Shown one piece after another: positions 25,815 to 37,502 of a stretch of 64,000 nucleotides of DNA. Location: contig NC_135554.1 in NCBI RefSeq assembly GCF_964340395.1, forward strand, positions 806,001-870,000. The letters are read 5' to 3'. The position numbers and the translations under genes are program-made. Position 1 is the stretch's first letter, and every line of letters starts with the position of its first letter. The notes beneath the pieces are model-generated. The model had not been told where the DNA came from. It saw nothing but the letters and a program-made list of their open reading frames with translations, and did not search any database. This stretch comes from Glandiceps talaboti (Eukaryota > Hemichordata > Enteropneusta > Spengelidae).

Positions 25815-27029
25815 AATACCGCCAATGGCATTGTAGCACAAATGTTTATCCATACTAACAAAAGGTTTTCATTTGCTGAAAGACTATCCAGTTGCCTATC
25901 CAACCATGTTGCTATCTTTGTGATATACGCGATCATTTGGCTGTTCCTATGGGCATGGTCATGTTGTTAGGTATATACTTGCATACATTTTGGTATGACT
26001 ATTTTTGTTCACCTGTGTATGAATTCCTGATATTATCTTTGCAATATACGTGATCATTTGACTGTTGCTATGAGCGTGGTCTTGTTGCTAGGTAAATTTA
26101 CATACATTTTTGAATGTTATTCAATTGTCTATTAATCCCTGATGTAATCTTTGCAATACATGATCATTTGGCTGTTGCTATGGGCATGGTCTTGTTGCTA
26201 GGCACATTTGCATACATTTTATGAATGTTTATTCATTTGTCTTTCAATTCCTGTTATCTTTGCAATATACGTGATTATTTGGTTGTCACTATGGGCGTGG
26301 TCTTGTTGCTAGGCATATTTACATACATTTTTTGAATGTTTGCACAATTGCCTATTAATCCCTGTTATCTTTGTGAAATACACAACCGTTTGGCTGTTGC
26401 TATGGGTGTGGGCATGGTTGCTAGGGATATTTGCATACATTTTTTGAATATTTACTCATTTGCCTACCTCATGATGTTGTTATTGGACCAAAATTATTAC
26501 TGCCACTTTGGTTGTTCCTAAGGGCGTGGTCATGGTCGCTAGGGCCAATTGTGTCAAAATATTTTGAAGAAAATCTGCATAACACTCTTAGAAACATCTC
26601 ACCAAGTTTCAGTCTCATTGACAAAGTACTTTGTGAGATATAAGTTTTTGACAAAAATGAAAGTTTAACATGTAATTTGCATATCACTTATGGCATCATT
26701 GTATCCTTAACATTTCTTCATCCATACATCCCTAGATGCATTCCCATTACATTTCAGCCTAATCTGCTCAGTAGTTTTGGAATTATAGATTTTTGACCAA
26801 ATTTTAACCCTAATCTGCATATCACTGATGGGACCATCATGTTTCACCCAAATTTCAGCCCAATATGCCCAGTACTTTTGGAGTTTAAGCTTTCTGACCA
26901 AAAATCACATTTTTTGACCTGAATCACAAACCGGTGATAAGATAATTTTGATTTGAATAATTTCCCAACTAGACACCCAATGTAATGCACCAACAAAATA
27001 TGGCAATTGATCCAGCAGTCACACACACA

Positions 27030-27072
<43 letters not shown>

Positions 27073-27073
27073 C
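25815..27073 (+). repeat. V-type dispersed repeat, copy 2
   Basis: It opens with ATACCGCCAATGGCATTG and runs through five or six 110-115-bp units with TTTGGCTGTTGCTATGGG. It then continues through the TTTGCATATCACT segments and ends in an (AC)n tract (27016-27072). The terminal block with CAGTTCAGTTGTGCTA is absent, so the copy is 3'-truncated at the microsatellite. Confidence 0.7.
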
Positions 27074-27589
27074 GCAAGGATTTTGAAACTAATAGTCACA
27101 ATCTTCATTTGTGGTGAAAAATACACTTTTTTTTTTAGCCACAGAGGCATCTTATTAGCCACAGTCTATATTTGCTATGTGAATAGAAAAAAGATTGGCA
27201 TGGGCTTACTGTTAGCAAATGTTTGGTTATTGCTTTGAAGTTGTGGAACACAACATTCAGTCACAGTTCTGACTTCTAAATATCAGCTAATTTAATTCTC
27301 TTAGTGCAGTGTGACCTGTAAAATTTGAATATGACCCAATGTATGGAAAACATATAAACATGGCCATTTCCTGACGTGGAGAGTATGTCTTGGGTAGTTT
27401 AGAAACTACGTGCTGTTATCATTCTCTATCCACGTGATTGGTTACTTATTAACCGACTGGTTAAACAGGGTTTGCATCAATATGACAGCCATTACGGCAA
27501 AGCCCCTTCCATTCATGGGTGAAGAGATGATCAAATAGAGTCTACGACCACATCGGCAGACGGTCTATGCTGAAATCTTCACTCAGATA

Positions 27590-27679
27590 AAATCAAACCG
27601 TCACATCACCATTTCATTCTCACTAAAACTTCAACTTTCTTTTTGAGCTTTCCTACAAGATCGAAGGCATTACGTAAAT
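27590..27679 (+). pseudogene. LINE copy 1, possible ORF1 C-terminal piece (left of insertion)
   Basis: The frame SFPTRSKALRKF here runs directly into TKFSYDKLVCTEENGRKTEY at 32072 once the element at 27683-32071 and one TTA are removed. That tail ends at a stop (32191) just before the endonuclease ORF. By position it should be the end of ORF1 of the LINE at 32194-35730. I infer this from frame continuity; there is no diagnostic motif in so short a piece. Confidence 0.4.
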
Positions 27680-28336
27680 TTAGGGGGGGGGGGGGGGGGG
27701 GGGGGGGGTGGATTGGGAGGGAGGGGTCACCCTGTTTTTGAAATTGGCAGTGGGGGGGGGGGGGGGGGGGTTCATGCTGTTTTAAAAATTGTGGATGGGG
27801 GGGGGGTCATTGTCTTTTGGATTGTGATGGAAGAAAAAAATCCTTTTTCTACAATGGCATATAGCCTTGTCTGAAATGTGGTACATGTAAATATTTGTTC
27901 TTCTCCCTGTTTCTTACATGAATTCTTTTTAGTTCAAGCATAACTATAAATATACATATACAGGGATCACTCTGGGCCGCGATCACGCGCTATTTGCGCT
28001 GTCAAAACAAAAATATCGCATCCAGAAAACTCAATTGGGACACAAAATCGCACCGTCGATACTAATAGCGCATCACTGTGATAGATACGCGACATCATAT
28101 CTAAGCTTTTGTTTACTACTAATGTACAGGGCCTAACAGTGCATACTACGCATGTCTTTTGCTGCCCTCAGGCGGCTTCAGGCGGCAAGGTTTATCTGCA
28201 TCATGCCCCTTTCAAACAGTGTCTATGATTGGTTGCCGACATGAAGGCAGGCACTCATTGACAAATCAACTTGATACAGTAAATGTTCATTACTGATTAG
28301 TCACACGTACATGTGTACGTAATGGCACTTTCAAAG

Positions 28337-28891
28337 ATGTCGGGTGCCAGTACGAGTGCAATCTGATTAAAATCTGATGTTAGATAGGCAGGTTTTCCTG
28401 TATTTACATTTATTCCATCGTTATTGCGTCTTTTTCGTGATTTTTTTTCTGCCGGGCGAATGCCTTTCTATGCCTTTCTTAGAAAGGCATTCGCCCGGGG
28501 GAAAAAAAACTCACGTAAAAGACGCAATAACGATGGAATAAAGGTAAATACAGGAAAACCAGCCTATCTAACATCAGATTTTAATCAGATTGGTACGAGT
28601 GGGACCAAGAAACGCAAATGCTCTATCTTGGACTATTGTACAAAAGTTACTCCTTCGCTGGGAACTAATCAGGATTCGACTTCATTCGCTAGTGAGGACA
28701 AAGAATTGGTATGTCCTGGTGTAGGTTGCAAGACAAACCAGAAATTTCAAAATAATTGGCTGGCTATGTATGGGTCGTTTTTGCGTCACGATAAGGACAA
28801 GGGAGAAATGTTCTGCTCCCTTTGCAGAAATCTACAGTTTAAGGACAATGATGTACAATGCAAGACAAGTACAGGAGTTATAGACCGTTGA
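28337..28891 (+). pseudogene. hAT transposase N-terminus with TTF-type zinc finger, broken by a MITE
   Basis: The ORF starts ATGTCGGGTGCCAGTACGAG (MSGASTSG). The foldback insertion at 28359-28593 breaks it, and it resumes at 28602 as GTKKRKCSILDYCTKV. Further on it has the typical TTF block FQNNWLAMYGSFLRHDKDKG followed by EMFCSLCR, matching the first Cys pair of zf-TTF proteins such as ZNF862-like hAT derivatives. A stop at 28891 follows shortly, where the family would continue with the rest of the finger. It could have been a first exon, or the ORF was cut by deletion. No function should be expected now. Confidence 0.75.
28359..28593. mobile_element. Foldback MITE with 8-bp target duplication
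   Basis: Two arms of about 110 bp are near-perfect inverted copies meeting at GAATGCCTTTCTATGCC. The outer ends are CAATCTGATT and AATCAGATTGG. TACGAGTG occurs directly on both sides (28351-28358 and 28594-28601). Removing the element and one TACGAGTG restores the transposase frame. An 8-bp duplication is typical of hAT-mobilised MITEs. Confidence 0.85.
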
Positions 28892-29020
28892 CGTGGTATT
28901 TTCCTGTGAAATAAATGTTCATGAAGTTAATATGTTGATGTGTATGTACAGTGTTTATTTGTACAGTAGCAAATTCTAGTATGAAAGTTGATATGAAATC
29001 CATTGGCTTATGATTACAAT

Positions 29021-29068
<48 letters not shown>

Positions 29069-29217
29069 TGTTACAGTGTATACCAGTATAATATACACAT
29101 GACGCACATACAGTTGCCATATTTTTACTTCCGTCCCACACAGTTTTCAAATTGTCTCACTCATTTTCTCCAAATGGGACATTGGCTCATGCAGCTCTGG
29201 AGCCAGGGTGATCCCTG

Positions 29218-29986
29218 CATATACATGTATTACCTAGCTACCACACTAGTCACAGAACATGTCATGTAAATGCTTGGCTGTTTCACAATCAGTGCTTCAC
29301 TTATATTGCACTTTGGGGTAAAAGTGAACTTGAAGGTTTCGTAATGGCAATTTTCATAGATAGTTTATAAAAGAAGTTAATCTAAAATGTTCCCTACTCA
29401 TCACTATGAACTTGTCAGAAGGGATTAATACACTTTCTATTTTGGACACTACATGTTATTGACACTACAAATCACCACATCTATCAGATTCCAGTTTCTA
29501 TTATACACTAGGTATGACCACCTAAAGTTCTCTAACATACCGGTGACTTTATTATACATATATTAATGCCCCTATACTAATGTTACATGTCTATTTTATG
29601 TGATATAGGAAACTCATTTAAAACGTACATTTACGTTAGCTTTTCGAAGCTTGGAAATATTACCTCAAAGGTTATGAATAACCTAAACATTGCCTTAGTA
29701 TCTCAAGCAAAAAACTCCATATCTGCCAGGGGGAAAACCCCAAGGACTTCCTCACCCCAGAGGTCACTCATGCATTCAACCAACAACCAGATGCACCAAC
29801 AACCTTTTTACTGTCATAATGGTATTAAACTTTTCTTAAATATTTTCACCCAATTCTAATTTGAGATGATAGTCTTTTAAAGATGTGAAATGTTTGCCAA
29901 GGTAGTCTAAAATTGCCTTAAACTCCAAACCTACCAGTAGATGTGCTGACCTTTACTACATGTATATAATGATGCCATTTAACTGT
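29218..29986. repeat. Internal sequence of poly-G element shared with copy C
   Basis: This stretch is nearly identical to 38595-39325. It includes a 90-codon ORF (29587-29859 and 38899-39171) that differs only at the last residue between copies. The identity is explained by recent transposition of the host element; there is no domain or codon signal for a gene. Confidence 0.75.
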
Positions 29987-29990
29987 TTAA

Positions 29991-31608
29991 CCCTTTCACC
30001 ACCAATTCCCGCTATTGCGGGAACGCTCTAGGGCGCCCACCAATTCCCGCTATTGCGGGAACGCCAAAGTTCATTCACCTACCTCGCCGTTATGCCGTTT
30101 AACGGCAGCTATTGCTGCAAAAATTGCTGCCATAACTAGTTCCACACATGCGTATTAGCCTTGTTTATCTACACAGCCATTTTGAAAGCATGACAGTGAA
30201 CGGTATCTCGAGTACGATCCAAATGACGAGCGATCGTAATTTTTTGTGCGTTTTTCGCTCACGAAATCGAATTTCAACATGGCGGAAGTAATTAACGGCT
30301 CTCATAACATGGCCTACGATATAAATTATGTCACTATCTTTGGATATTTCGACAGAATTTGACTTGAAATACATCGTTGAATACAAGTGTTTAGCTATGG
30401 GAACACATTGTACTTGTATGTAAGCATCAAATTCCCGCTAAGGCCGTGTGAGCTGCCGACGGCAGTTTACGGTTGAATTTTTGAATGTCGTTCAAATTTA
30501 CGCAATCTTGTGACCGTGCCGACGCCCATGCTAACGTTCTGGGGGTAATTTTGGGCTATATAGTGGATTATTTTGGTTTTATTTCTTTTTGTTACGGCTC
30601 AATAATGACTTGTATTTGTATTAGATCAGTGTGTAGAGGTCAGTGGAGGGAAACTTACTCGTGATATGGGCGATTTTCCGATCGGATTTTTTACGCGAGT
30701 TTTTCAATGTAAAATTCAAATTTCAACATCGCTGAGGCAAAATCTGTCTCCCCTAACATCGTTTGCAATGTAAATAAAGGTGCTGTTCGTAGAAATTTCC
30801 ACTCAATTTTGACTATGAATACGATGTTTTATACAAGGAGATGGCTGCGTGAACTCGATGCAGTATATGGAAGGATCAGATTATCGCAACGTAACTTCAA
30901 AGTCCCGACTGCAGATTTGCTTTTGTGGGTAAACATGTCGGCGAAAAGCGTCACGTTGGCGTCCCGATTCGGACTCGTAAACTACCAACTTGGGGGCATT
31001 TTTTACTGATTTTGAGGATAAATTTGGTGATAATTTTTTGTTGTTCTGTCAAATAATGATATATAATTACACAAACTGATTTTTCAGAAGGTATTGGGGC
31101 GACGACTTCAGATATTTTTGTCCCTTTGATTGCCGGTGTGGGGCTGACTATTGCGTCGTAATCGGATTAGTGAGCCGTTAATTATTTTCGTTCAAATTTA
31201 TTACGACTAAAAATAACATTTTCTGACAAATTTTCGCCGATTTTGACCATTTAACCAGTATACAGAAGTTTTGTAGGAACATAAATGTTGGTAATTTGAA
31301 TTTTGTTTGTAATATAAATATTTTGTTTATTTGTGATATGTCAATAAATAAACAACCTATGCTTGTTTTATTAATATTTTATTACATTAATCCATATTTC
31401 GGGTATGTGTGTGATATTTGAATTTATGTATTTGCTACTATGATGTAGAAAATTTATTTTCCATTCAAATGATACCTTATTTTTAAAAAATAAGCAACTC
31501 TAAGTATTTTTATATCAGTTTGATTACACCACACTCACTCTCACATTATGTTAGTGAGGGGGCTGGTGGACAACACACAATCCCATGAGGCCATTGGTGG
31601 TGAAAGGG
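29991..31608. mobile_element. piggyBac-like non-autonomous element
   Basis: The element has perfect 16-bp ends CCCTTTCACCACCAAT in inverted orientation and TTAA on both sides (29987-29990, 31609-31612). The empty site, TTTTTAAGAACATATTTCAA, is visible in copy C at about 39315 and, with one change, in copy A. TTAA duplication plus CCCTT ends define the piggyBac superfamily. Just inside the left end CCAATTCCCGCTATTGCGGG occurs twice, each copy able to form a CCCGCtattGCGGG hairpin. No transposase ORF exists in 1618 bp; the 66-codon ORF at 30809 has no known motif. Confidence 0.88.
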
Positions 31609-32071
31609 TTAAGAACATATTTCAACCCTATGTAAGTTATAAAGAATAGTTTCTGATACTTGATGGTGCTGTCTTGTAAAGCATGGATTGAGTTATTGCT
31701 TGAAAGGGTCTGAATAGCCTAAAAATTGGCTTTACGAGTGAAAATCCTCCAGGGCTTCTAGAGGGAGACCCCTTGGACCCCCCACGAGGTGGACATATCC
31801 CTGTCGCAAGCTCTTCCCCTCTTACTGTCAAGATGCTATCAAAGTATATTTCAAAAGTATTTCAACCCTGTGTAGTTGCTTTTTACATGTTGGTGCTGTC
31901 TTGTAAAGCTTGGAAATTATTGTCTGAAAGGGTCATCATGTTTTAGAATTAAGTGATAGGAGGGGTCAGCCTGTTTTTGGTTTTACAGATAGGGGGGTCA
32001 ATGACTTTTTGTCGGCCCAATTTAAGAATCCACTGTCCCCCCCCCCCAGGCTGCAGAAACTGACCAGTCCC

Positions 32072-35000
32072 TTACCAAATTCAGTTATGATAAACTGGTT
32101 TGTACCGAGGAAAATGGCAGGAAGACGGAATACAAAGTCAATGAAACTACAGGTGAAATAGTGGAGACTCGCAGTCTGTACACTTCGTTATAGGGGTGTG
32201 GCCAAGGTCCACAGAAGACGGTCATCTCTTTTCTAGTTTGGAACGCGAGAGGTTTGAAAACAAAACGAAATAATCAAGACTTTATTGATTTTTGTACAAG
32301 TTATGACGTTGTTGGTTTGACTGAAACATTTTGTACCGAAATTGACGATATTAATTTTTTAGAGAATTATAAAGTGTTCAGATTTCATGCCTCCCGACGA
32401 AGTCACAGAGGACGTCCCAGTGGAGGAACTGCAATTTATATTAGTGAAAGAATTATTAACAAAGTCGAGGAAGTTCATAGTTGTTTAGAGAATTGTCTTT
32501 TTGTGTGTTTTCATAAATCGCTTTTTTCTTTTAAAAGAGACGTTATTTTTGGTTGTTGTTATGTGAAACCTGATGTCTCTTTAGATAAACTTGATTCAAT
32601 TGAATGTAAGTTGATCGTCCTACGTAGTTCATACCCCGAATCTGTGCTTATGCTTGGAGGCGACTTTAACGCCAGAACAGGTACGCAAGATGATTTTATA
32701 ATTGATGATTCGGTAGATTATCTGCCTTTAGAAAATATTGACTACCAAGCTGATGTCTTCCAAATTTCACGTAATTCTAAAGATGTTGTCGTAAATGAAG
32801 CTGGCAAGAATTTTCTTCAACTTTATAAAGGTTTTGATCTGCATATTTTAAACGGCAGGCTGTATGATGACAAAGAAGGGAATGTAACATGTGTTACTTT
32901 TAATGGTAGCAGTGTAGTTGACTATGTCATCGCATCATCTGAGCTATTTAGCTATGTTAATTACTTCAATGTCATTCCTAGAGCCGAATCGGATCACTTT
33001 CCTCTCACCTGTCACTTGCAATGTGAAAATATTCCTACCCAGAGTCAGAGAAGGCAACACATGGAACCAAATAACTATGTACGGTATCGATGGTCTGATA
33101 ATTATGGCACATCCTTTACTCAGAATTTGGCATCTGTCGAAGTGCAACAGCTATTGCAAGAGGTTAAAGATGCAATGCCAAGTATTAGTAGAACGATATT
33201 CAAATTAAATGATGCCTTAAAGATGGCAGGCACTGACGCTCATTGCCACCTGAACAAAAAATCAGCCCTCCTGGTTTCGAAACCCATGTAAAGAGGCAAA
33301 ACGATTTATGTACCAAAAATTAAAATGCTTCAGGAAAGATGGATCAACCCTCTCATTGAATGAGTATATGGAAGCAAAGAAAACATTTAAGCGAATGTGC
33401 AAGGAAGCAAAGAGTAATTATCAAAAACAAATCAGAGATCAATTATTTGAGGCCTCTTCCACAGGGTCTAGAGACTTCTGGTCAATCCTGAAAAGAATGG
33501 TTCAAAGGGAAAATAATTCTGTTGAGGATATCGGTATTGAAGCATGGTATGAGCATTTTCATAATTTGTTTAACTCGTCATCCGGTTCTCACGGGGATGA
33601 CATTTTTTCTGAATTTAGTCAATGATGAAATTAACGCATATGTTAGTGATTCTGATGAACATATTGAACCAGTTTTAGACTTTTCTCATCTTATTAACTC
33701 AAGAATTACAGAAGAAGAAATTCTTCAAAGTCTTAGAAAGTTAAAAAATGGGAAGTCTCCTGGCCCGATGGAATACCAAGTGAGTTCTATAAATTTTCTG
33801 CTGATGTCATTTTACCTCTTTTAACAGAATTATTCAACTTTATTTTAGACTCTGGTATGTTTCCCTCTGAGTGGGCAAATGCTATAATCATTCCACTCTT
33901 CAAAAGTGGTGCAAAAAGCGATGTAAACAATTATAGAGGTATTTCCCTTTTGAATTCTTTGGGTAAGATTTTCACTTCGATTTTAAATCAACGTCTTGCC
34001 AAATGGTCAGAGGAGACAAATGTCTTATCAGATTGTCAAGCCGGTTTCAGGTCAGGTCACAGTACAGTTGATAACATTTTTATTTTGTATTCTGTAATTC
34101 AAAAATTCCTAAGTACAAGACATGGGAAATTTTACTGTCTCTTTCTAGACTTTTCCAAAGCTTTTGATAGAAAGAACCATTCTATTTTGTTGTAGAAGCT
34201 TAAGTCTCTTGGAGTGAATGGGAAAATGTTTTTAATTCTGCACTCCATGTACAGCCAGGTAAAAGTGTGTGTTAGATCTAGGAATGTTACATCAGATTAT
34301 TTCGAATGTCCTACTGGCGTAAGACAGGGTTGCATGCTCAGTCCTTTACTTTTTCATAGAAGAGTTAACCTCCATGCTGTCAAACGTTGGGAGAATGGGG
34401 ATTCAGCTTACACAAGACATGTACGACCTTTTTATCCTTTTATATGCAGATGATATTGTTATATTTGCAGATTCTAGTCGACACTTACAGGCTCTAATTA
34501 ACATTCTTTCCCAATTTTGCAACAAGTGGCGTGTGAAAGTGAATATGGAAAAAACAAAAATCGTTATATTTCGCAAAGGGGGTCGTCGAACTATTTATGA
34601 AAACTGGGCCATTAATGATATAAACATCGAGGTTGTACCGTATTATAAATATCTTGGTCTTGTTTTGTCCTGTCGCAATGTATGGACTAAGGCTGTTACG
34701 ACTCTGGCTGGTAAAGCCAACATAGCCCTAAATAGTGTACTAAGCATTAGTAAACGACTCGACCATTTTCCATTTATTTGTCACTTTAAGATATTTGACT
34801 CCAAGATAATGCCAATACTATGTTATGGGGCTGAAATATGGGGCTTCCAGTATTATGACGTTATAGAAAAAATTCAAAGGAAGTGGTGTAGACGACTACT
34901 TTCAGTATCTAGTCATACACCAAACGAAGCAGTGGTGGGGGAATGTGGATGTCTTCCAATTTTTGTGTCTACATTAAAACGTTGCATCAGTTATTGGTTA

Positions 35001-35730
35001 AAGCTCCTCCGCATGTCTCCAGACAGACTTCCAAGGCAAGCTTATATCATGTTATGTAACCTAGATGAACTTGGTAGGCATACATGGGCTACATCAATCA
35101 AACATATTCTGTTCACATACGGGTTCGGGTATGCTTGGTTGGCACAAGAAGCTGGAAACGAAAAAACCTCATTAGATTTTTTCACCACCAGGGTGTCAGA
35201 TGTTTGTAAACAAATGTGGTATGCTAAGATGGCTGGTAAGCCCAAACTACGTACTTATAGGTCTTTCAAAAGTTTACTTGAACCAGAAAAATATTTATTT
35301 TTGAAGTGTAATATTAAATTCATTAGAACGTTCGCGCGATTTCGATGTTCATCACTACCATTAGCGATCGAAGAGGGACATTACCAAGGCATTGTCTCGC
35401 AGCTCAGAGTATGTAAAATATGTAAATCTGGTGACATAGAAGATGAATACCATTTCTTTTTGATTTGCTGTACTTACAATTTGTTGAGAGCTGAGTATTT
35501 ACCACCTTCTGTATATTTAGAACCAAACTTCAACAAATTCAAAAGATTAATGTGTACATCTGATGATGATTTGCTGATTAATTTGTGTAAATTTGTTTTC
35601 CAAGCAATGAAATTGAGAACTTCATTTATAAATTCTGTACCTGTGCAATAAGTGCATGTTATTTTTGTTTCATGTTATGTACTCCTTTTGCATATGGGCC
35701 GGTGGCCTAGTAAAGCAATAAAACCTTATA
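32072..35730 (+). pseudogene. LINE copy 1, ORF1 tail and ORF2 (APE endonuclease plus RT)
   Basis: After the presumed ORF1 tail (stop at 32191), ORF2 opens as SFLVWNARGLKTKRN. The endonuclease shows VVGLTETF, GGDFNARTG, DYVIASS and the catalytic end SDHFPL. The RT shows NGKSPGP, NYRGISLLNSLGKIF, QAGFRSGHSTVDN, LDFSKAFD, GVRQGCMLSPLLF and YADDIVIFADS (about 34441). The C-terminus has a Cys-His cluster CKICKSGDIEDEYHFFLICC. Disruptions include a stop near 33289, frameshifts near 33620, 33768 and 34355, and a TAG at 34193. The 3' UTR carries GGGCCGGTGGCC and CAATAAAACC. It is an APE-type LINE of uncertain clade, now inactive. Confidence 0.88.
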
Positions 35731-37203
35731 TACACTTAAATACAAATTCAGTACATGCTCTCATGGGGTTGTGTGAGCATGGTTCACACAAATAATTTTT
35801 AAGGCATCATTGAACTTGAAGAATAAACGAATCTCTAGGTGTATACCAAGTTAACAGTTCTCTTCAGCAACATAAAGTTTTATCAAATGTGTCTTTGTCA
35901 AGTTGAAAGTTAACGGTGTTATTCATGTCATGGAAGTTGGAACTTAGTTTGTGTACTGCAGTGCTGTGTCCATAGTGTTCTGTTCTCTGTACGGCCGAGA
36001 AGGGCCGGGGCGCATATATTTCCAGAGAGTGATTACCATGGATAATCAAAAGCCCAGAAAGATAACATTAAATCACTATGTACAATATTGTTGCATATAA
36101 ATGTTATTGTGACAGTTTGGAAGTACAAGCTGTGTGTACGTGTAGACCATGTGCGGAAGAATGACATGTACAGCGACGCGTGCATGTAATTTGTAAACAT
36201 TTGTAATGTATTTCGTGTACATCTGTACATGTTGTGTGTATCAAATTTGGAAAAGATGCACCGTACTGGGATTTTGACGTTAAATTTGGCGAGAACACAT
36301 TCCAGGGAACACATTATAAAAAAGTGACCACTGGAATGACCGTGGAATGATATGATCATGAATAGGGCGGGCGAGGCTCCGAAAATTACCATTGACAACA
36401 GCAAATTATACAATCGCCACTGTGGAGACGTTATCATTTTTTTCGCCAATTAGGAATTTTATTTGCATTTTGCGACTGTGGCGAGCGCTAGCGCTAACTC
36501 TGAAAATCTGTTCATTGAGGCTCTGAACTTTACCACTTATATAGAAAACTGCTAATTTACATATGAATGGCTTTGACTAAAAATAACTCTCTAACTACTG
36601 GAAATTGATGACATTTCAGTTCACGGTTCAAATTTGTGATCAAAATGACCTGTCAATCATAACTAAAGGTTGTCTGACCTGTAAAGTATCACATACACCG
36701 GGCCTGACTTGGACGCTGGCCAAGTTCAGGGACCGTTAGCAAATCAAATTACATAAAATTTACAGGCGTTGCCTTAGGGGTCAAGAAACTTTAAAACTCT
36801 AAAGAACTCAAATTTGAAATCACTATACGAATATATGGAAAGGAAAACTAGGTTGCTAAACAGCGTCAAATCAGACTGGTGAAAATAGGTTTGTTTGTTT
36901 TCTATTCTATACTCGAGTATTAAACTCAACTGTGTCTAGACCATAGACTACAATAACACGGCATTCTATATCAACTGCATACACGAGTATACTTAACAGT
37001 AATGTAAACAATCGAAATACATAGTAAAATACCGAGTGTTTCGTTAGACATGTGTACATACATACATACAATACACACTCACACACAGACATTTCTTGAT
37101 GCCTAAAGCATCACTCACAGAACCTCAATTCAATTGTGCTCATAACAGTTATATTTTGAATAGGCTACCCTAACTTGTAATGACATGATATTGGTTTACT
37201 TAC
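35731..37203. other. Non-coding intron stretch
   Basis: I see no gene. A short (AC)-rich tract lies near 37060-37090, ending with CTCAATTCAATTGTGCT, which resembles the terminus of the V-type repeat. Confidence 0.45.
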
Positions 37204-37270
37204 TGGCTCAGGTTTTTCTCTGGCATTACATTTCTTCAGATGTCTTTGTAATTGATCTTGATAAAGAGTG
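37204..37270 (-). CDS. TRMT13: TRMT13 internal exon (zinc-finger 3' half)
   Basis: The 67-bp exon starts with the last base of the split His codon and then reads TLYQDQLQRHLKKCNAREKPEP. With the previous exon it completes a C-x5-H-x9-H-x3-C finger, the CHHC type that the family shares with the U11-48K spliceosomal protein. It has an acceptor TTTGTAG and a strong donor GTAAGTA, and ends in phase 0. The next intron is 18.6 kb and contains two nested transposon stacks and a LINE. The split of the finger by an intron is seen directly; the tRNA-contact role is family knowledge. Confidence 0.9.
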
Positions 37271-37502
37271 CTACAAAGTATACACAAATTACATTCTATT
37301 ATTACTTCAAAATTATTACAGCACAATTTAGAATAGAAACATAATTTTGTAAATGAAATGAAAAATTAGAATTAGAAGGAGATATAAAGTAGATTTTAAC
37401 TAAAGGCTTCTGAGGATGAACAATATTATATATATGATTTATTCCGGAATTTAGGCCACCGGCCCTTAATACAAATTGTCAAAGTGAACAGACAACATAT
37501 AG

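Larger units (their letters stand above)
27961..29217 (+). mobile_element. hAT-like element carrying a zf-TTF ORF
   Basis: The ends are CAGGGATCACTCTGG and, reversed, CAGGGATCACCCTGG. CATATA flanks both sides. Copy C of the host element reads ACATATACATGTATTACC without interruption, giving an empty site. Inside is the N-terminus of a transposase with a TTF-type zinc finger. The rest of a transposase (DUF4371 and dimerisation region) is missing, so it is internally deleted. A (TG)n tract lies at 29025-29070. Confidence 0.75.
27683..32071. mobile_element. Poly-G TIR element type 1, copy B, with two nested insertions
   Basis: It is flanked by TTA on both sides (27680-27682 and 32072-32074). The right end is CTGACCAGTCCC, the reverse of the family terminus GGGACCGGTCAG. 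The left terminus is lost, with TTAGGG running straight into the G-run, consistent with a deletion between G-tracts. G-runs each followed by TCA occur near 27700, 27760, 27800, 31966 and 31986. A hAT-like element (27961-29217) and a piggyBac-like element (29991-31608) interrupt sequence that is continuous in copy C. Without them the element would be about 1.5 kb. No transposase is present, so it is a non-autonomous, PIF/Harbinger-like element. Confidence 0.75.

Noticed and set aside
29587-29859. 90-codon ORF conserved with 38899-39171
   Set aside because: Its conservation follows from recent copying of the whole poly-G element; flanking non-coding sequence is just as similar.
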